DNA of 64,000 nucleotides, taken from positions 1-64,000 of the forward strand of contig JBGSKO010000116.1 in assembly GCA_041741155.1 (NCBI GenBank), read 5' to 3'. The notes under the pieces were generated by a model, which saw only the letters and a list, made by a program, of their open reading frames with translations, did not search any database and was not told where the DNA came from. The DNA comes from M3007 sp041741155 (GTDB taxonomy: Bacteria; Bacteroidota; Bacteroidia; Chitinophagales; Saprospiraceae). The stretch's first letter is position 1. Each line of letters starts with the position of its first letter. A program made the position numbers and the translations under genes. This document shows, in pieces, positions 1-7,312 of the stretch.

Positions 1-89
1 GTCACCTTGACAAACACTCGCTTGTCTTTGTGCGCCCGTTGTAGAACCCGAAGCCGCTTTACCGTGCCGTCATCAAGGTGAATCATCAT
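1..89 (-). CDS. Probable transposase N-terminus (IS630-like), cut by window edge
   Basis: Two consecutive ATG codons at 89 and 86 open a frame that stays open to the window edge (29 codons). It begins MMIHLDDGTVKRL and contains KDKRVFVKV. The pattern of a short helix, then a K-D-K/R-R motif, resembles the helix-turn-helix N-terminus of IS630-family transposases. No catalytic DDE region is visible because the gene continues beyond position 1. The location just inside a terminal-repeat-like motif supports a transposase, but 29 residues are too few to be sure. Confidence 0.45.
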   Translation of the reverse strand, partial: MMIHLDDGTVKRLRVLQRAHKDKRVFVKV

Positions 90-139
90 GCAAAATTAAA
101 CTATGCTAACTTTTCGCAAACCACTTTCCGCTGGGTATA
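1..139 (-). mobile_element. Right end of an IS630-like insertion sequence (rest outside window)
   Basis: The start of a transposase-like reading frame (1-89, minus strand) is followed by a terminal motif, aaccactttccgctgggta, at 119-137. Next comes a TA dinucleotide, and then the body of a pentapeptide-repeat gene that loses its proper C-terminus exactly here. IS630/Tc1-type elements insert at TA, so this fits an element whose end abuts the broken gene. A second copy of the terminal motif lies at 1691-1712. The other end of the element is outside the window, so family and length are inferred. Confidence 0.5.
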
Positions 140-521
140 AATCGCACGCTGAAAAATCAATTTCATGTAATTGCGAATTTTTAAAAATCGTCTTTTTTAT
201 TTTCAATTGATAGAACGACGCATAGTTCAACTGGCAGTCTTCAAACGAAAATGAAAGCCCGAAGTCGTTACAGTTTTCAAAGCGAAGGCCTAACATTTTG
301 CAGGCTATAAATTTTATGTCCCGAAATGCAGTTTTTGTCAGATTGGCTAAGCTCAGGTTGCAACTGATAAACGCACATTCTGTGAAACTGAACTCGGAAA
401 GGTCTGTGTTTGAAAAGTCGCAATGCTTGAAAATACAATTTACATACGCACCTTTCGTCAGCGGGTATTCGTGAAAATTGATTTTTTCAAAGGATTTTTC
501 CTCTATGTAAACTTCTTTCAT
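96..521 (-). pseudogene. Pentapeptide-repeat protein, C-terminus cut off by IS end
   Basis: The protein begins MKEVYIEEKSFEKI. From about residue 15 it shows the A/C(D/N)LXX five-residue periodicity of pentapeptide repeats (CDFSNTDLSEFSF, CNLSLANL), a right-handed quadrilateral beta-helix. Families of this type in Bacteroidota are usually about 190 residues. Here the repeat ends at SACDL. The following residues, YPAESGLRKVSIV, are encoded by the IS-like terminal sequence (139 down to 119) and the IS interior. The original C-terminal third is therefore missing and the last 13 residues are foreign. The function of the intact protein cannot be told from sequence. A TACATTTG promoter element lies upstream on the same strand. 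The truncated product may still be made. Confidence 0.75.
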
Positions 522-566
522 TTCTGTCTGGTCATGATTTTAAGCTTGCACTGCTGCCATTTTCGT

Positions 567-590
567 CTGCCAAATGTAAATGGATCGTTT
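567..590 (-). repeat. 24-bp repeat with TACATTTG promoter element, copy 1
   Basis: The 24 bases here recur exactly at 1734-1757 in the same orientation. Read on the minus strand the repeat contains TACATTTG (578-571), a match to the Bacteroidota -7 consensus TAnnTTTG. It lies 50 bases upstream of the pentapeptide-repeat start codon, so it is probably that gene's promoter. No good TTTG -33 box sits at the expected distance in this copy. Confidence 0.55.
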
Positions 591-649
591 TTCGCCGCGC
601 CTATTGTTTTAACCAAGTGCAGTTATGAAATAGGCTGCCAGCCTATTTT

Positions 650-1198
650 TTACAAACTATTATTGCAGCTTTTAAATAGAAAGTATAAAATATTGCCAAA
701 AAATACCCAAGCTATAAGGTGAATAAGTCCATTTACACAGCCGTTTGCGGCTGCTTTTGAAACGCCCTTAAAATCTTTTATAGCTTGCTCGGCTAATTCA
801 ATAGCTTGTGATTTAGCATTAGCCATCCATTTGGCAAGTATATCATCTTCAACTTTATAGTCTGTATATTCGTAGTCTCTTTTTGAATAATTTTGTTGCT
901 GCTCTCTTTGACTGTGCGTGTCTTCATTTGTTGTTTTTGACCTCTCTTGTTCGGCTTTCTTGTACTTGCTTTCTTGAAATTGTTTAAATTTATTATACTC
1001 AACATCGTATCTTGTTCTTGCTTCTTTGTCTTTTAAGATCAAATATGCTTCATTTATTTCTTGCATATGCAAAGTAGTCTCTCTCCCCTGGTTTTTATCA
1101 GGGTGCCACTTTATTGCTTGCTCTCTGAATGCTTTTTTTATTTTTTCATCTGTCGCATTTTGAGGAATTTCAAGAATTTTATAATAATCTTTAAACAT
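650..1198 (-). CDS. J-domain (DnaJ-like) membrane-associated protein
   Basis: Residues 1-65 form a J domain: DYYKILEIPQNATDEKIKKA, then the invariant HPDK in WHPDKNQG, then the helix-IV region INEAYLILKD. J domains bind DnaK-type Hsp70 and stimulate its ATPase. No glycine/phenylalanine-rich or zinc-finger region follows, so this is a type III J protein rather than DnaJ itself. A charged middle part (about 70-115) is followed by a hydrophobic stretch near the C-terminus (LIHLIAWVFFGNILYFL), probably one membrane segment. The start codon overlaps the stop of the upstream 65-residue membrane protein (TAATG), so the two are co-translated. The region is much more AT-rich than the genes from 2 kb onward, which suggests horizontal acquisition. 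The client protein is unknown. Confidence 0.85.
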   Translation of the reverse strand: MFKDYYKILEIPQNATDEKIKKAFREQAIKWHPDKNQGRETTLHMQEINEAYLILKDKEARTRYDVEYNKFKQFQESKYKKAEQERSKTTNEDTHSQREQQQNYSKRDYEYTDYKVEDDILAKWMANAKSQAIELAEQAIKDFKGVSKAAANGCVNGLIHLIAWVFFGNILYFLFKSCNNSL

Positions 1199-1395
1199 TA
1201 GCTTTTATCAAGTTGCTGGTTGTTGTCGCTATTGGTTGGTTCATCTGGCTTGTATTTCCAAACCGCATAGATTATTGCAAATCCGATTAAGTTTTTAACA
1301 ATAATTGGAATTCCAATTTCTTTTGCTGCTATCATAAATAGAATAACTACTAAAACAACAACAATTTTGATTGTCCACAAAATTCCTTTGCTCAT
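1198..1395 (-). CDS. Small membrane protein paired with J-domain protein
   Basis: This 65-residue protein has two hydrophobic segments, about residues 6-25 (IKIVVVLVVILFMIAA) and 28-46 (IPIIVKNLIGFAIIYAVW), and a hydrophilic asparagine/glutamine-rich tail. It matches no family I recognise. Its stop codon overlaps the ATG of the J-domain gene by one base, indicating an operon and probable functional partnership, for example as a membrane anchor. Composition is AT-rich like its neighbour. Confidence 0.6.
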   Translation of the reverse strand: MSKGILWTIKIVVVLVVILFMIAAKEIGIPIIVKNLIGFAIIYAVWKYKPDEPTNSDNNQQLDKS

Positions 1396-1690
1396 TTTGA
1401 TGTATTTATTGATTCATGCCTACTCTGTTCAGTTTTCAGCGTCCCTGTTTTTTTTGAGTGCTCTGCTCGAATGTTCACACTTTATGAAAATAAAATACCA
1501 AGCAGGGCAAAAAATATACCTATTAAAAAAAATGGTTTTTTATTGCTTTAGAGGAATTGCCTTCCTGATGGTCAAGTATAAGAAGGTGGATTTGAAGGCT
1601 GAATCTTGATAGTATCTATATTTCAATGGTTACTTCGACAACAAGTTACTGTAACATGCTCAAAGAAAAAATCCGGGGATCGAGTTTTTG

Positions 1691-1712
1691 AAACCACTTT
1701 CCGTCGGGTATA
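1691..1712 (+). repeat. Second IS-end-like motif, same orientation as 118-139
   Basis: The sequence aaaccactttccgtcgggtata matches the insertion-sequence end at 118-139 except for a CT/TC swap. The match stops abruptly on both sides. No transposase body lies to its left, so this is a relic or solo end. It is followed after 21 bases by the second copy of the promoter repeat. Confidence 0.55.
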
Positions 1713-1733
1713 CCAGTGGATTTTTGTTTTGGC

Positions 1734-1757
1734 CTGCCAAATGTAAATGGATCGTTT
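1734..1757 (-). repeat. 24-bp repeat with TACATTTG promoter element, copy 2
   Basis: This is an exact copy of 567-590. On the minus strand TACATTTG (1745-1738) is preceded at 19 bases by TTGG (1768-1765), giving a good Bacteroidota promoter that points left. The first thing downstream is the IS-end-like motif, not a gene. It is probably an orphan promoter left after the gene it served was lost. Confidence 0.5.
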
Positions 1758-1899
1758 GGGACAACCAAGACGCCGGCGCGTTTTAAGTTTTACCTGTTGT
1801 TTGCATCGTCTGACGACCGTAAACGCCCTACGCACTGCAAGCGTAACCTCAGGATAAAAGCCCCCCGCAACAGTAACGGATGATCCACGCTTCGGAACG

Positions 1900-1932
1900 A
1901 GACTTTCCATGTTTGTCAAACCTGGAAGGTCT
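1900..1932. repeat. Dispersed 33-nt palindrome, family A, copy 1
   Basis: This is one of five copies of an inverted repeat with consensus arms AGACCTTCCAGGTTTG / CAAACCTGGAAGGTCT around a short centre. This copy has two mismatched positions in the left arm. It lies upstream of maeB. Confidence 0.8.
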
Positions 1933-2044
1933 GGGTGCCCGGTAACCGATGATCAATCTTGCCAATCAAGCTGCGAAGAATCAAGAGAAAGTCACGCTGT
2001 CCGCCGTACTTTCGCCCCTCAAATTCAAATTAAAGCCTTCATAT

Positions 2045-4333
2045 ATGAGCAAGGAATCCACCCTCAAAGAAGAAGCCCTTCACTACCACGCCAAGGGTCG
2101 TCCGGGCAAAATCGAGGTCATCCCAACCAAAGAAACCGCCAATCAACGCGACCTGTCTCTGGCCTATTCACCCGGTGTAGCTGCGCCCTGTCTGGCTATC
2201 GCCGAGAACCCCGAGGATGTTTACAAATACACCGCCAAGGGAAATCTTGTGGCCGTTATCAGCAACGGAACCGCTGTACTCGGCCTGGGCGATATCGGCC
2301 CGGCAGCGGGCAAGCCCGTCATGGAAGGCAAGGGTCTGCTGTTCAAAATTTACGCCGATATTGATTGTTTTGACCTGGAACTTGACACCAAGGACGTGGA
2401 TGAGTTTGTCCGCACCGTCAAAATTCTCGAACCCACTTTCGGTGGCGTCAACCTGGAAGATATTTCCGCGCCGGAATGTTTCGAGATCGAAGAGCGCCTG
2501 AAAAAGGAACTCAACATCCCGGTGATGCACGACGACCAGCATGGCACGGCTATCATCAGCGCCGCAGCCCTGCTCAACGCTCTCGAAATCGTGGGTAAAG
2601 ACATCGCCAAAGCCAAAATCGTCATCAACGGCGCAGGCGCTTCGGCCATTTCCTGTACCCGGCTCTACTGCGCACTGGGCGCCCAAAAGCCGAATATCTT
2701 CATGTTCGACAGCAAGGGCCTGATCCATCCCTCGCGCACCAACCTCGACGGCAAAAAAAGCGAGTTCGTCAACGACAGCCTCCCGGTGGATACTTCCCTG
2801 GCCGATGCATTGGTTGGCGCCGACGTGTTCGTGGGTTTGTCCAAGGGAAATATCCTGAACCAGGACATGGTGCGCGCTATGGCGCCCAATTGCATCGTGT
2901 TCGCCATGGCAAATCCCGACCCGGAGATCGGGTATGAAGAAGCTACCGCCGCCCGCCCGGACATCATCATGGCCACCGGTCGCTCCGACTTCCCCAACCA
3001 GGTCAACAACGTACTCGGTTTTCCCTTCATCTTCCGCGGCGCCCTCGATGTTCGGTCAACGGCCATCAATGAAGAAATGAAACTGGCAGCGGTGCGTGCT
3101 CTGGCCGATTTGGCTAAAAAACCCGTGCCCGACCTTGTCAATCTGGCGTACAACAACGCCAACCTGATGTACGGCCGCGACTATATCATCCCCAAACCCG
3201 TGGATCCGCGCCTGCTCACGACTGTGGCGCCGGCCGTGGCGCGTGCCGCTATGGAATCGGGCGTGGCGCAGCACCCGATTTCCGACTGGGCTGCCTACGA
3301 ATTGCAGCTGTCCAAGCGCCTCGGAGTGGACAACACGCTGACCCGCGTGATCCAGACCAAGGCCAAGCAGCAGCCCAAACGCGTGGTGTTTTCCGATGCC
3401 GAGAACGTGGCCGTACTCAAGGCAGTGCAGGTGGTTATCGAGGAAAAAATTGCGCAGCCTATCCTGCTGGGCAATGTGGAGCGCGTACAAAATCTTATGC
3501 GCGAAAATTCTATTGCGCTGAAAGGTGTGCTGATCATTGACCCAAAAATTCCGGTCACGTCGGAAGAGACGGACCGCGTGGAGCAATATGCTAATATTCT
3601 TTACGAAAAACGTCAGCGCAAAGGCATCATCTACCGCGAGGCTCGGCAAATTATCAAGCACCGCAACTACTTCGGCGCCATGATGGTCGAAACCGGCGAG
3701 GCGGATGCCATGATCAGCGGCTTGTCCCGCAACTACCCCGATACTATCCGTCCGGCCCTGCGCGTCATCGGCGCGGAACCGGGCTTCAAAAAAGTGTCGG
3801 CCATGTACATCCTGATGAGCCGCTTCGGCCCGCTGTTTTTGGCCGACACATCCGTCAACCTCGACCCCACTGCCGAGGAGGTGGTGGAAATCGCCGAGTT
3901 GACTGCCCGGCAGGTGGAAAAATTCAACATCAAGCCCCGTATCGCTATGCTCACCTACTCCAACTTCGGATCGGTAGCCGACGGAGCAGCGGCAATGAAA
4001 ATGCGCACGGCTACGGCTATTTTAAAGGAAAAACACCCAAATTGGGTGGTGGACGGCGAAATGCAGGCCCACTTGGCCTTCAACATGGATTTGTTGCGCC
4101 AAAACTACCCGTTCAGCAGTCTGGTGGACGGTCCGGCCAACACCCTCATTTTTCCGAACCTGTCGTCGGCGAATATCGCCTACAACCTCGTGCGGGCAGT
4201 GGCGGGCATCGAAATCATCGGACCAATTGTCACCGGCCTGAAGAAGCCTGTGCACGTGCTGCAAATGGGCGCTTCGGTGCGCGAAATCGTGGATATGGTG
4301 GCTATTGCGGTCGTGGACGCGCAACGCAAGTAA
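2045..4333 (+). CDS. maeB: NADP-dependent malic enzyme with phosphotransacetylase-like domain
   Basis: This 762-residue protein converts L-malate to pyruvate and CO2 with reduction of NAD(P)+, linking the TCA cycle to pyruvate and NADPH supply in the cytosol. The malic N-terminal domain shows LAYSPGVAAPC and the metal-binding HDDQHGTAII. The NAD-binding domain has NGAGASAISCTRLY. From about residue 430 a phosphate acetyl/butyryl-transferase-like domain follows (VVFSDAENVAVLKAV), the usual regulatory half of MaeB enzymes. Length fits the family (about 760). I chose the ATG at 2045 because the family starts at MSKESTLKEEALHYH; the frame is open further up, but those 32 extra residues look unrelated. 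It converges on the DUF4105 gene across a cluster of palindromes. Confidence 0.96.
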   Translation: MSKESTLKEEALHYHAKGRPGKIEVIPTKETANQRDLSLAYSPGVAAPCLAIAENPEDVYKYTAKGNLVAVISNGTAVLGLGDIGPAAGKPVMEGKGLLFKIYADIDCFDLELDTKDVDEFVRTVKILEPTFGGVNLEDISAPECFEIEERLKKELNIPVMHDDQHGTAIISAAALLNALEIVGKDIAKAKIVINGAGASAISCTRLYCALGAQKPNIFMFDSKGLIHPSRTNLDGKKSEFVNDSLPVDTSLADALVGADVFVGLSKGNILNQDMVRAMAPNCIVFAMANPDPEIGYEEATAARPDIIMATGRSDFPNQVNNVLGFPFIFRGALDVRSTAINEEMKLAAVRALADLAKKPVPDLVNLAYNNANLMYGRDYIIPKPVDPRLLTTVAPAVARAAMESGVAQHPISDWAAYELQLSKRLGVDNTLTRVIQTKAKQQPKRVVFSDAENVAVLKAVQVVIEEKIAQPILLGNVERVQNLMRENSIALKGVLIIDPKIPVTSEETDRVEQYANILYEKRQRKGIIYREARQIIKHRNYFGAMMVETGEADAMISGLSRNYPDTIRPALRVIGAEPGFKKVSAMYILMSRFGPLFLADTSVNLDPTAEEVVEIAELTARQVEKFNIKPRIAMLTYSNFGSVADGAAAMKMRTATAILKEKHPNWVVDGEMQAHLAFNMDLLRQNYPFSSLVDGPANTLIFPNLSSANIAYNLVRAVAGIEIIGPIVTGLKKPVHVLQMGASVREIVDMVAIAVVDAQRK

Positions 4334-4336
4334 CCT

Positions 4337-4519
4337 GTAGCGGCGGGTTTTAACCCGCCGAAGTTACGCGTGTTGTAGCGGCGGGTTTTAACCCGCCGTA
4401 TCGCGCGGAGAATATAAGAAGGGTTTAACCTACATATATGCAGGTTAAACCCTTCTTACATTCGGTGGGTTAAAACCCACCGCTACTGTGCGTTACGGCG
4501 GGTTAAAACGCGCCGCTAC
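4337..4519. repeat. Cluster of palindromes (family B, BIME-like) between convergent genes
   Basis: Two identical 24-nt palindromes (4337-4360 and 4375-4398, core CGGCGGGTTTTAACCCGCCG) are followed by a separate hairpin with 17-base arms (4415-4431 / 4442-4458). Two inverted, diverged copies come next (4463-4486 and 4496-4519). The copy at 4375 pairs with the one at 4463, enclosing the inner hairpin. The last copy overlaps the final codons of the DUF4105 gene. The same 24-mer recurs at 36838. It may act as a bidirectional terminator or REP-type element. Confidence 0.8.
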
Positions 4520-5669
4520 GCTCTCGCCGGTACCGGTGAAAAAAACCTTTTATCACGACGAGGATCACGATTGGCAGTGCTGCTTCGGGCAAATCCTGCG
4601 GGATAAGTCCCCACAAGAGCAGCGTCAGCAGTGCCAGCGAGCCGCTCGCCATGAAGTAGTTTTCCGTCCATTCTGTGCGTTTGTAGCGCCAGAAGAACAG
4701 CAGGTGCGTGGGCATAGCCCAGAGTATATTCCAGTTGAGTTTGGTGGTCGTGTGGTCGGTAGCTGCCCACAACAGAAACAGCACCAGACCGGAGAGGCCC
4801 AGTACCAACCAGAATATCGTGTCGAAGATGCGTTCGGTGCGCCGGTTGGCCATGCTGAGCAAGCCGATCACGAGCACGAGGCACATCACCCACAGCGGAT
4901 TGCCGAAGAAACCGGGCTTGTAGATCGGGCGGGCGGGCAGCGGCATGAACGGGATGTTGGTTTCCGTAGCCACCAGGCGTGTAGAGTCGTTTATGTTGGC
5001 TGCGCCAAGCAGATCGTGCACATAGTCGGGCAGAAACATAAAATCCTCGGCCAGCGCGACGCGGTCGGCGGGTTGGCCGAGGGCGAGGTCAATGCCGAAT
5101 TGTGTCCAGGGCATTTCCGCCAGGTAGGGCCGCAGCAGGTGGCGCATGGTGATACCGATGGGCAGGGCGCTGCTGTCGAAGTTGATTTGGTGAAAAAAGG
5201 CTTCCTTCACGATGTCGCGGATGCGGGTGGCGCAATTGTCGTAGAAGAAATCGTACATGTAGTACTTGTTTTCCTCGCGGGCATTTTCCTCCAGCAGTTC
5301 GTACAGGCGCTGGCGCTTTTCCGGCGTCAGGTTGAGCAGTTGTTCCCGCATGGGGCGGTGGTCGTACAGATTTCCATACTCGAAGGAACGATACGGCTCT
5401 ACGTCAAGGTAATACCGCAGTCGGCCCTGGCAGAACTTGAGCAGGAAGTTCGGCTCATCGAAGTTGAAGGTGCCGTAGTTGTAGCAGCGGTCGAGGCGCA
5501 GGACGGGGTCGTACACGCGCAGTGCGCTGTGCCCGAAGGTGCTGTACAGCATATCGCCGGGTGCTACCGTCAACAAGCTAATTCGGGCATTCTCGGAGAG
5601 CTGCTGCTGGGCCGGCAGGGCCGGGGCGCAGAGCAGCAGGACAAGGACGAGCAGGGGGCGGAGGTTCAT
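4503..5669 (-). CDS. DUF4105 (Lnb N-terminal periplasmic domain) membrane protein
   Basis: A signal peptide (about residues 1-20, ending in LPAQ) is followed by a DUF4105-type domain. It includes LLTVAPGDMLYSTFGHSALRV, a FNFDEPNFLLKFCQGRL stretch and YDFFYDNCATRIRD, the conserved D-N-C-A-T motif of the family. The C-terminal part carries about four to five hydrophobic segments, interpreted as membrane helices, so the conserved domain should face the periplasm. The biochemical role of the family is not established; the conserved His, Asp and Cys suggest a hydrolase-like fold, which is speculation. It lies 49 bases after the glucosaminidase gene on the same strand, so probably in the same transcript. 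The C-terminus (RSGAF) is encoded inside a palindromic repeat, so the original end may have been altered. Confidence 0.85.
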   Translation of the reverse strand: MNLRPLLVLVLLLCAPALPAQQQLSENARISLLTVAPGDMLYSTFGHSALRVYDPVLRLDRCYNYGTFNFDEPNFLLKFCQGRLRYYLDVEPYRSFEYGNLYDHRPMREQLLNLTPEKRQRLYELLEENAREENKYYMYDFFYDNCATRIRDIVKEAFFHQINFDSSALPIGITMRHLLRPYLAEMPWTQFGIDLALGQPADRVALAEDFMFLPDYVHDLLGAANINDSTRLVATETNIPFMPLPARPIYKPGFFGNPLWVMCLVLVIGLLSMANRRTERIFDTIFWLVLGLSGLVLFLLWAATDHTTTKLNWNILWAMPTHLLFFWRYKRTEWTENYFMASGSLALLTLLLWGLIPQDLPEAALPIVILVVIKGFFHRYRRERSGAF

Positions 5670-5718
5670 AACAGGTGTGTGTGCGGTGGTTTCGACAAAC
5701 AGGACTGGTTGGACAAAA

Positions 5719-7155
5719 TCACCGCACCCGCAGCACTTGCCCGATCTGGATATTATCGTTTTGCAGGTTGTTCAGTTCCCGGATGCGTGCTACCGTGATG
5801 CTGTATTTTCGGGAAAGACTGAACAGCGTGTCGCCTTTGATAACCTGATGGTAGCCCGCCGGTATGGAGGGTTGTTGTTGTGGGGCCGTGCCCGTTCCGG
5901 TAGAAATGACGGGCGGAGCGGTCGTAGTACTTGGCACGGGATCGGTGGGGTAGGGCACTCCGGTTGTGGCTGGTTTTCCGGGTATAGTAGCGGGCGGTGT
6001 GGTCGGTTTGGTTGTTTTGCTGGTATCAGATCGCATATCGAACACTACGTTTTCGTCCGGCGCCATACTGGTGGGAGAGGATGCATCGGCCGGTGCCGGA
6101 TCGGAGGGGTCGTCGGCGCCGCGCAGGCGGATGCGTTCGCTGGATTGGCGTTTTCCGCGCAGGCGGATTTTTTCGTTGGCGGCGGGTTCCTGTCCCTGCC
6201 GGAGGCCGTTGAGGGCAAGCAATTTGTCCAGTTTAATGCCGTATTGCTGCGAAATTTCGAGCATGGTCTGCCTGTCTCGCACGAAGTGGTGTGTGGCCTG
6301 GCCGCGCCAGTTGCTGCGTTTTTCCTGAATAAAGATGCGGGTACCGGTGGGGATGCGCTGTCCCGGGGCGTACGCCCGGTCGTTGTAGTCGGCTACTTTG
6401 CTGCCGTCCAGTCGGTAGATGCGGGCAATATCGGCGATGCTCTCGCCTTCGCGGCTGTTGACTACCTTGACGTCATTGACGCGCCCGATACGTTCTTGTG
6501 GCGGTACGTTGGCCGGGATCACGCTGCCGGGCTGAATTTGTACCGCGCCGGGCTGGTCGTACTCGTACAGACGCAAGCGCTCGATCAGATCAATCAGCTG
6601 GTTGGCGTATGTTGGGGAGGTGGCGTAGCCGGCTGATTGCAGGCCGCGTGCCCAGCTCCGGTAGTCGCGTTGGTCAAGGTTGAAGAGAAACCCGTAACGA
6701 TTGCTTTTGCGCGGGTCGCGGATAAACTCGCTGTGATCAAAGAAACTTTCATCCACCCGGCTGTATTTGCGAAAACACGATTCGGTGAGGTTTCCGCTGG
6801 CATCGCGGTCGTCGTCTTTTTTATGATAACTCTTGCCGGACCAACCGCTCCCGCATTTGATACCGAAGTGGTTGTTGCCGTTTGTGGCCAATTCGCTACG
6901 CCCGGAGGCGCTTTCGAGAATTCCCTGTGCCAATTTGATGGAGGCTGGAATGCCGGTGCGCTGCATTTCACTGATCGCAGCATCCTTGTACAGTTGGGCG
7001 TAGTCCAGTTGCACATTGCCGGTAGGCGTATTGGCCGATGCGGGTGTCGTGCCGGTGCGTGGTGTGGTGGTGGATGGAGTGCTTCGGGCTGATTTGGAGC
7101 CGGAACAGGCTGTAAGGATAAAAACAGGGAGTAAAACCAACAAGAAGTGTTTCAT
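5719..7155 (-). CDS. Peptidoglycan glucosaminidase lipoprotein with LysM domains
   Basis: This 478-residue protein starts with a lipoprotein signal (VFILTACSGSK, lipobox Cys17). A glucosaminidase (FlgJ/GH73-like) domain spans about 55-200, with KLAQGILESASGRSEL containing the catalytic Glu, NNHFGIKC and YATSPTYANQLI. Two degenerate LysM repeats follow, then a Pro/Thr-rich linker, then a clear C-terminal LysM (HQVIKGDTLFSLSRKYSI). It should cleave the GlcNAc-MurNAc glycan backbone from the periplasmic or outer-membrane side and bind peptidoglycan through LysM. It sits upstream of DUF4105 in the same direction and close to a class A penicillin-binding protein, which makes a cell-wall cluster. 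Confidence 0.92.
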   Translation of the reverse strand: MKHFLLVLLPVFILTACSGSKSARSTPSTTTPRTGTTPASANTPTGNVQLDYAQLYKDAAISEMQRTGIPASIKLAQGILESASGRSELATNGNNHFGIKCGSGWSGKSYHKKDDDRDASGNLTESCFRKYSRVDESFFDHSEFIRDPRKSNRYGFLFNLDQRDYRSWARGLQSAGYATSPTYANQLIDLIERLRLYEYDQPGAVQIQPGSVIPANVPPQERIGRVNDVKVVNSREGESIADIARIYRLDGSKVADYNDRAYAPGQRIPTGTRIFIQEKRSNWRGQATHHFVRDRQTMLEISQQYGIKLDKLLALNGLRQGQEPAANEKIRLRGKRQSSERIRLRGADDPSDPAPADASSPTSMAPDENVVFDMRSDTSKTTKPTTPPATIPGKPATTGVPYPTDPVPSTTTAPPVISTGTGTAPQQQPSIPAGYHQVIKGDTLFSLSRKYSITVARIRELNNLQNDNIQIGQVLRVR

Positions 7156-7312
7156 AATCGGGCTGATTCAAATTATGCATGGAAATCGAGCCGTAAAGAT
7201 GCGGGAATTGTGGACAATGCGATCATTTTAAGCGTAAGGACCATTCCCCGCCTGCGGGTTTTTTTAGGTACCTGCGGGTTTTAAGCCACGGCATCTCGTC
7301 GAAGAAAAAGCG

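Larger units (their letters stand above)
1396..2044. other. Intergenic region with IS-end relic and repeats
   Basis: No convincing gene is seen in these 650 bases. The stretch holds an IS-end-like motif (1691-1712), the second copy of the 24-bp promoter repeat (1734-1757) and a dispersed palindrome (1900-1932). Base composition shifts from AT-rich on the left to GC-rich from about 1760 on, which marks the edge of the accessory patch. No TAnnTTTG element for maeB was found here. Confidence 0.6.

Noticed and set aside
1367..1609. 80-codon plus-strand frame with hydrophobic start
   Set aside because: It overlaps the start of the 65-residue minus-strand gene, has no promoter and shows no family resemblance; it is a chance frame in AT-rich DNA.
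1800..1935. Possible cobalamin or other riboswitch upstream of maeB
   Set aside because: Phrases such as cgcaacagtaacgg looked suggestive, but no B12-box or complete conserved core is present; the main structure there is the family A palindrome.
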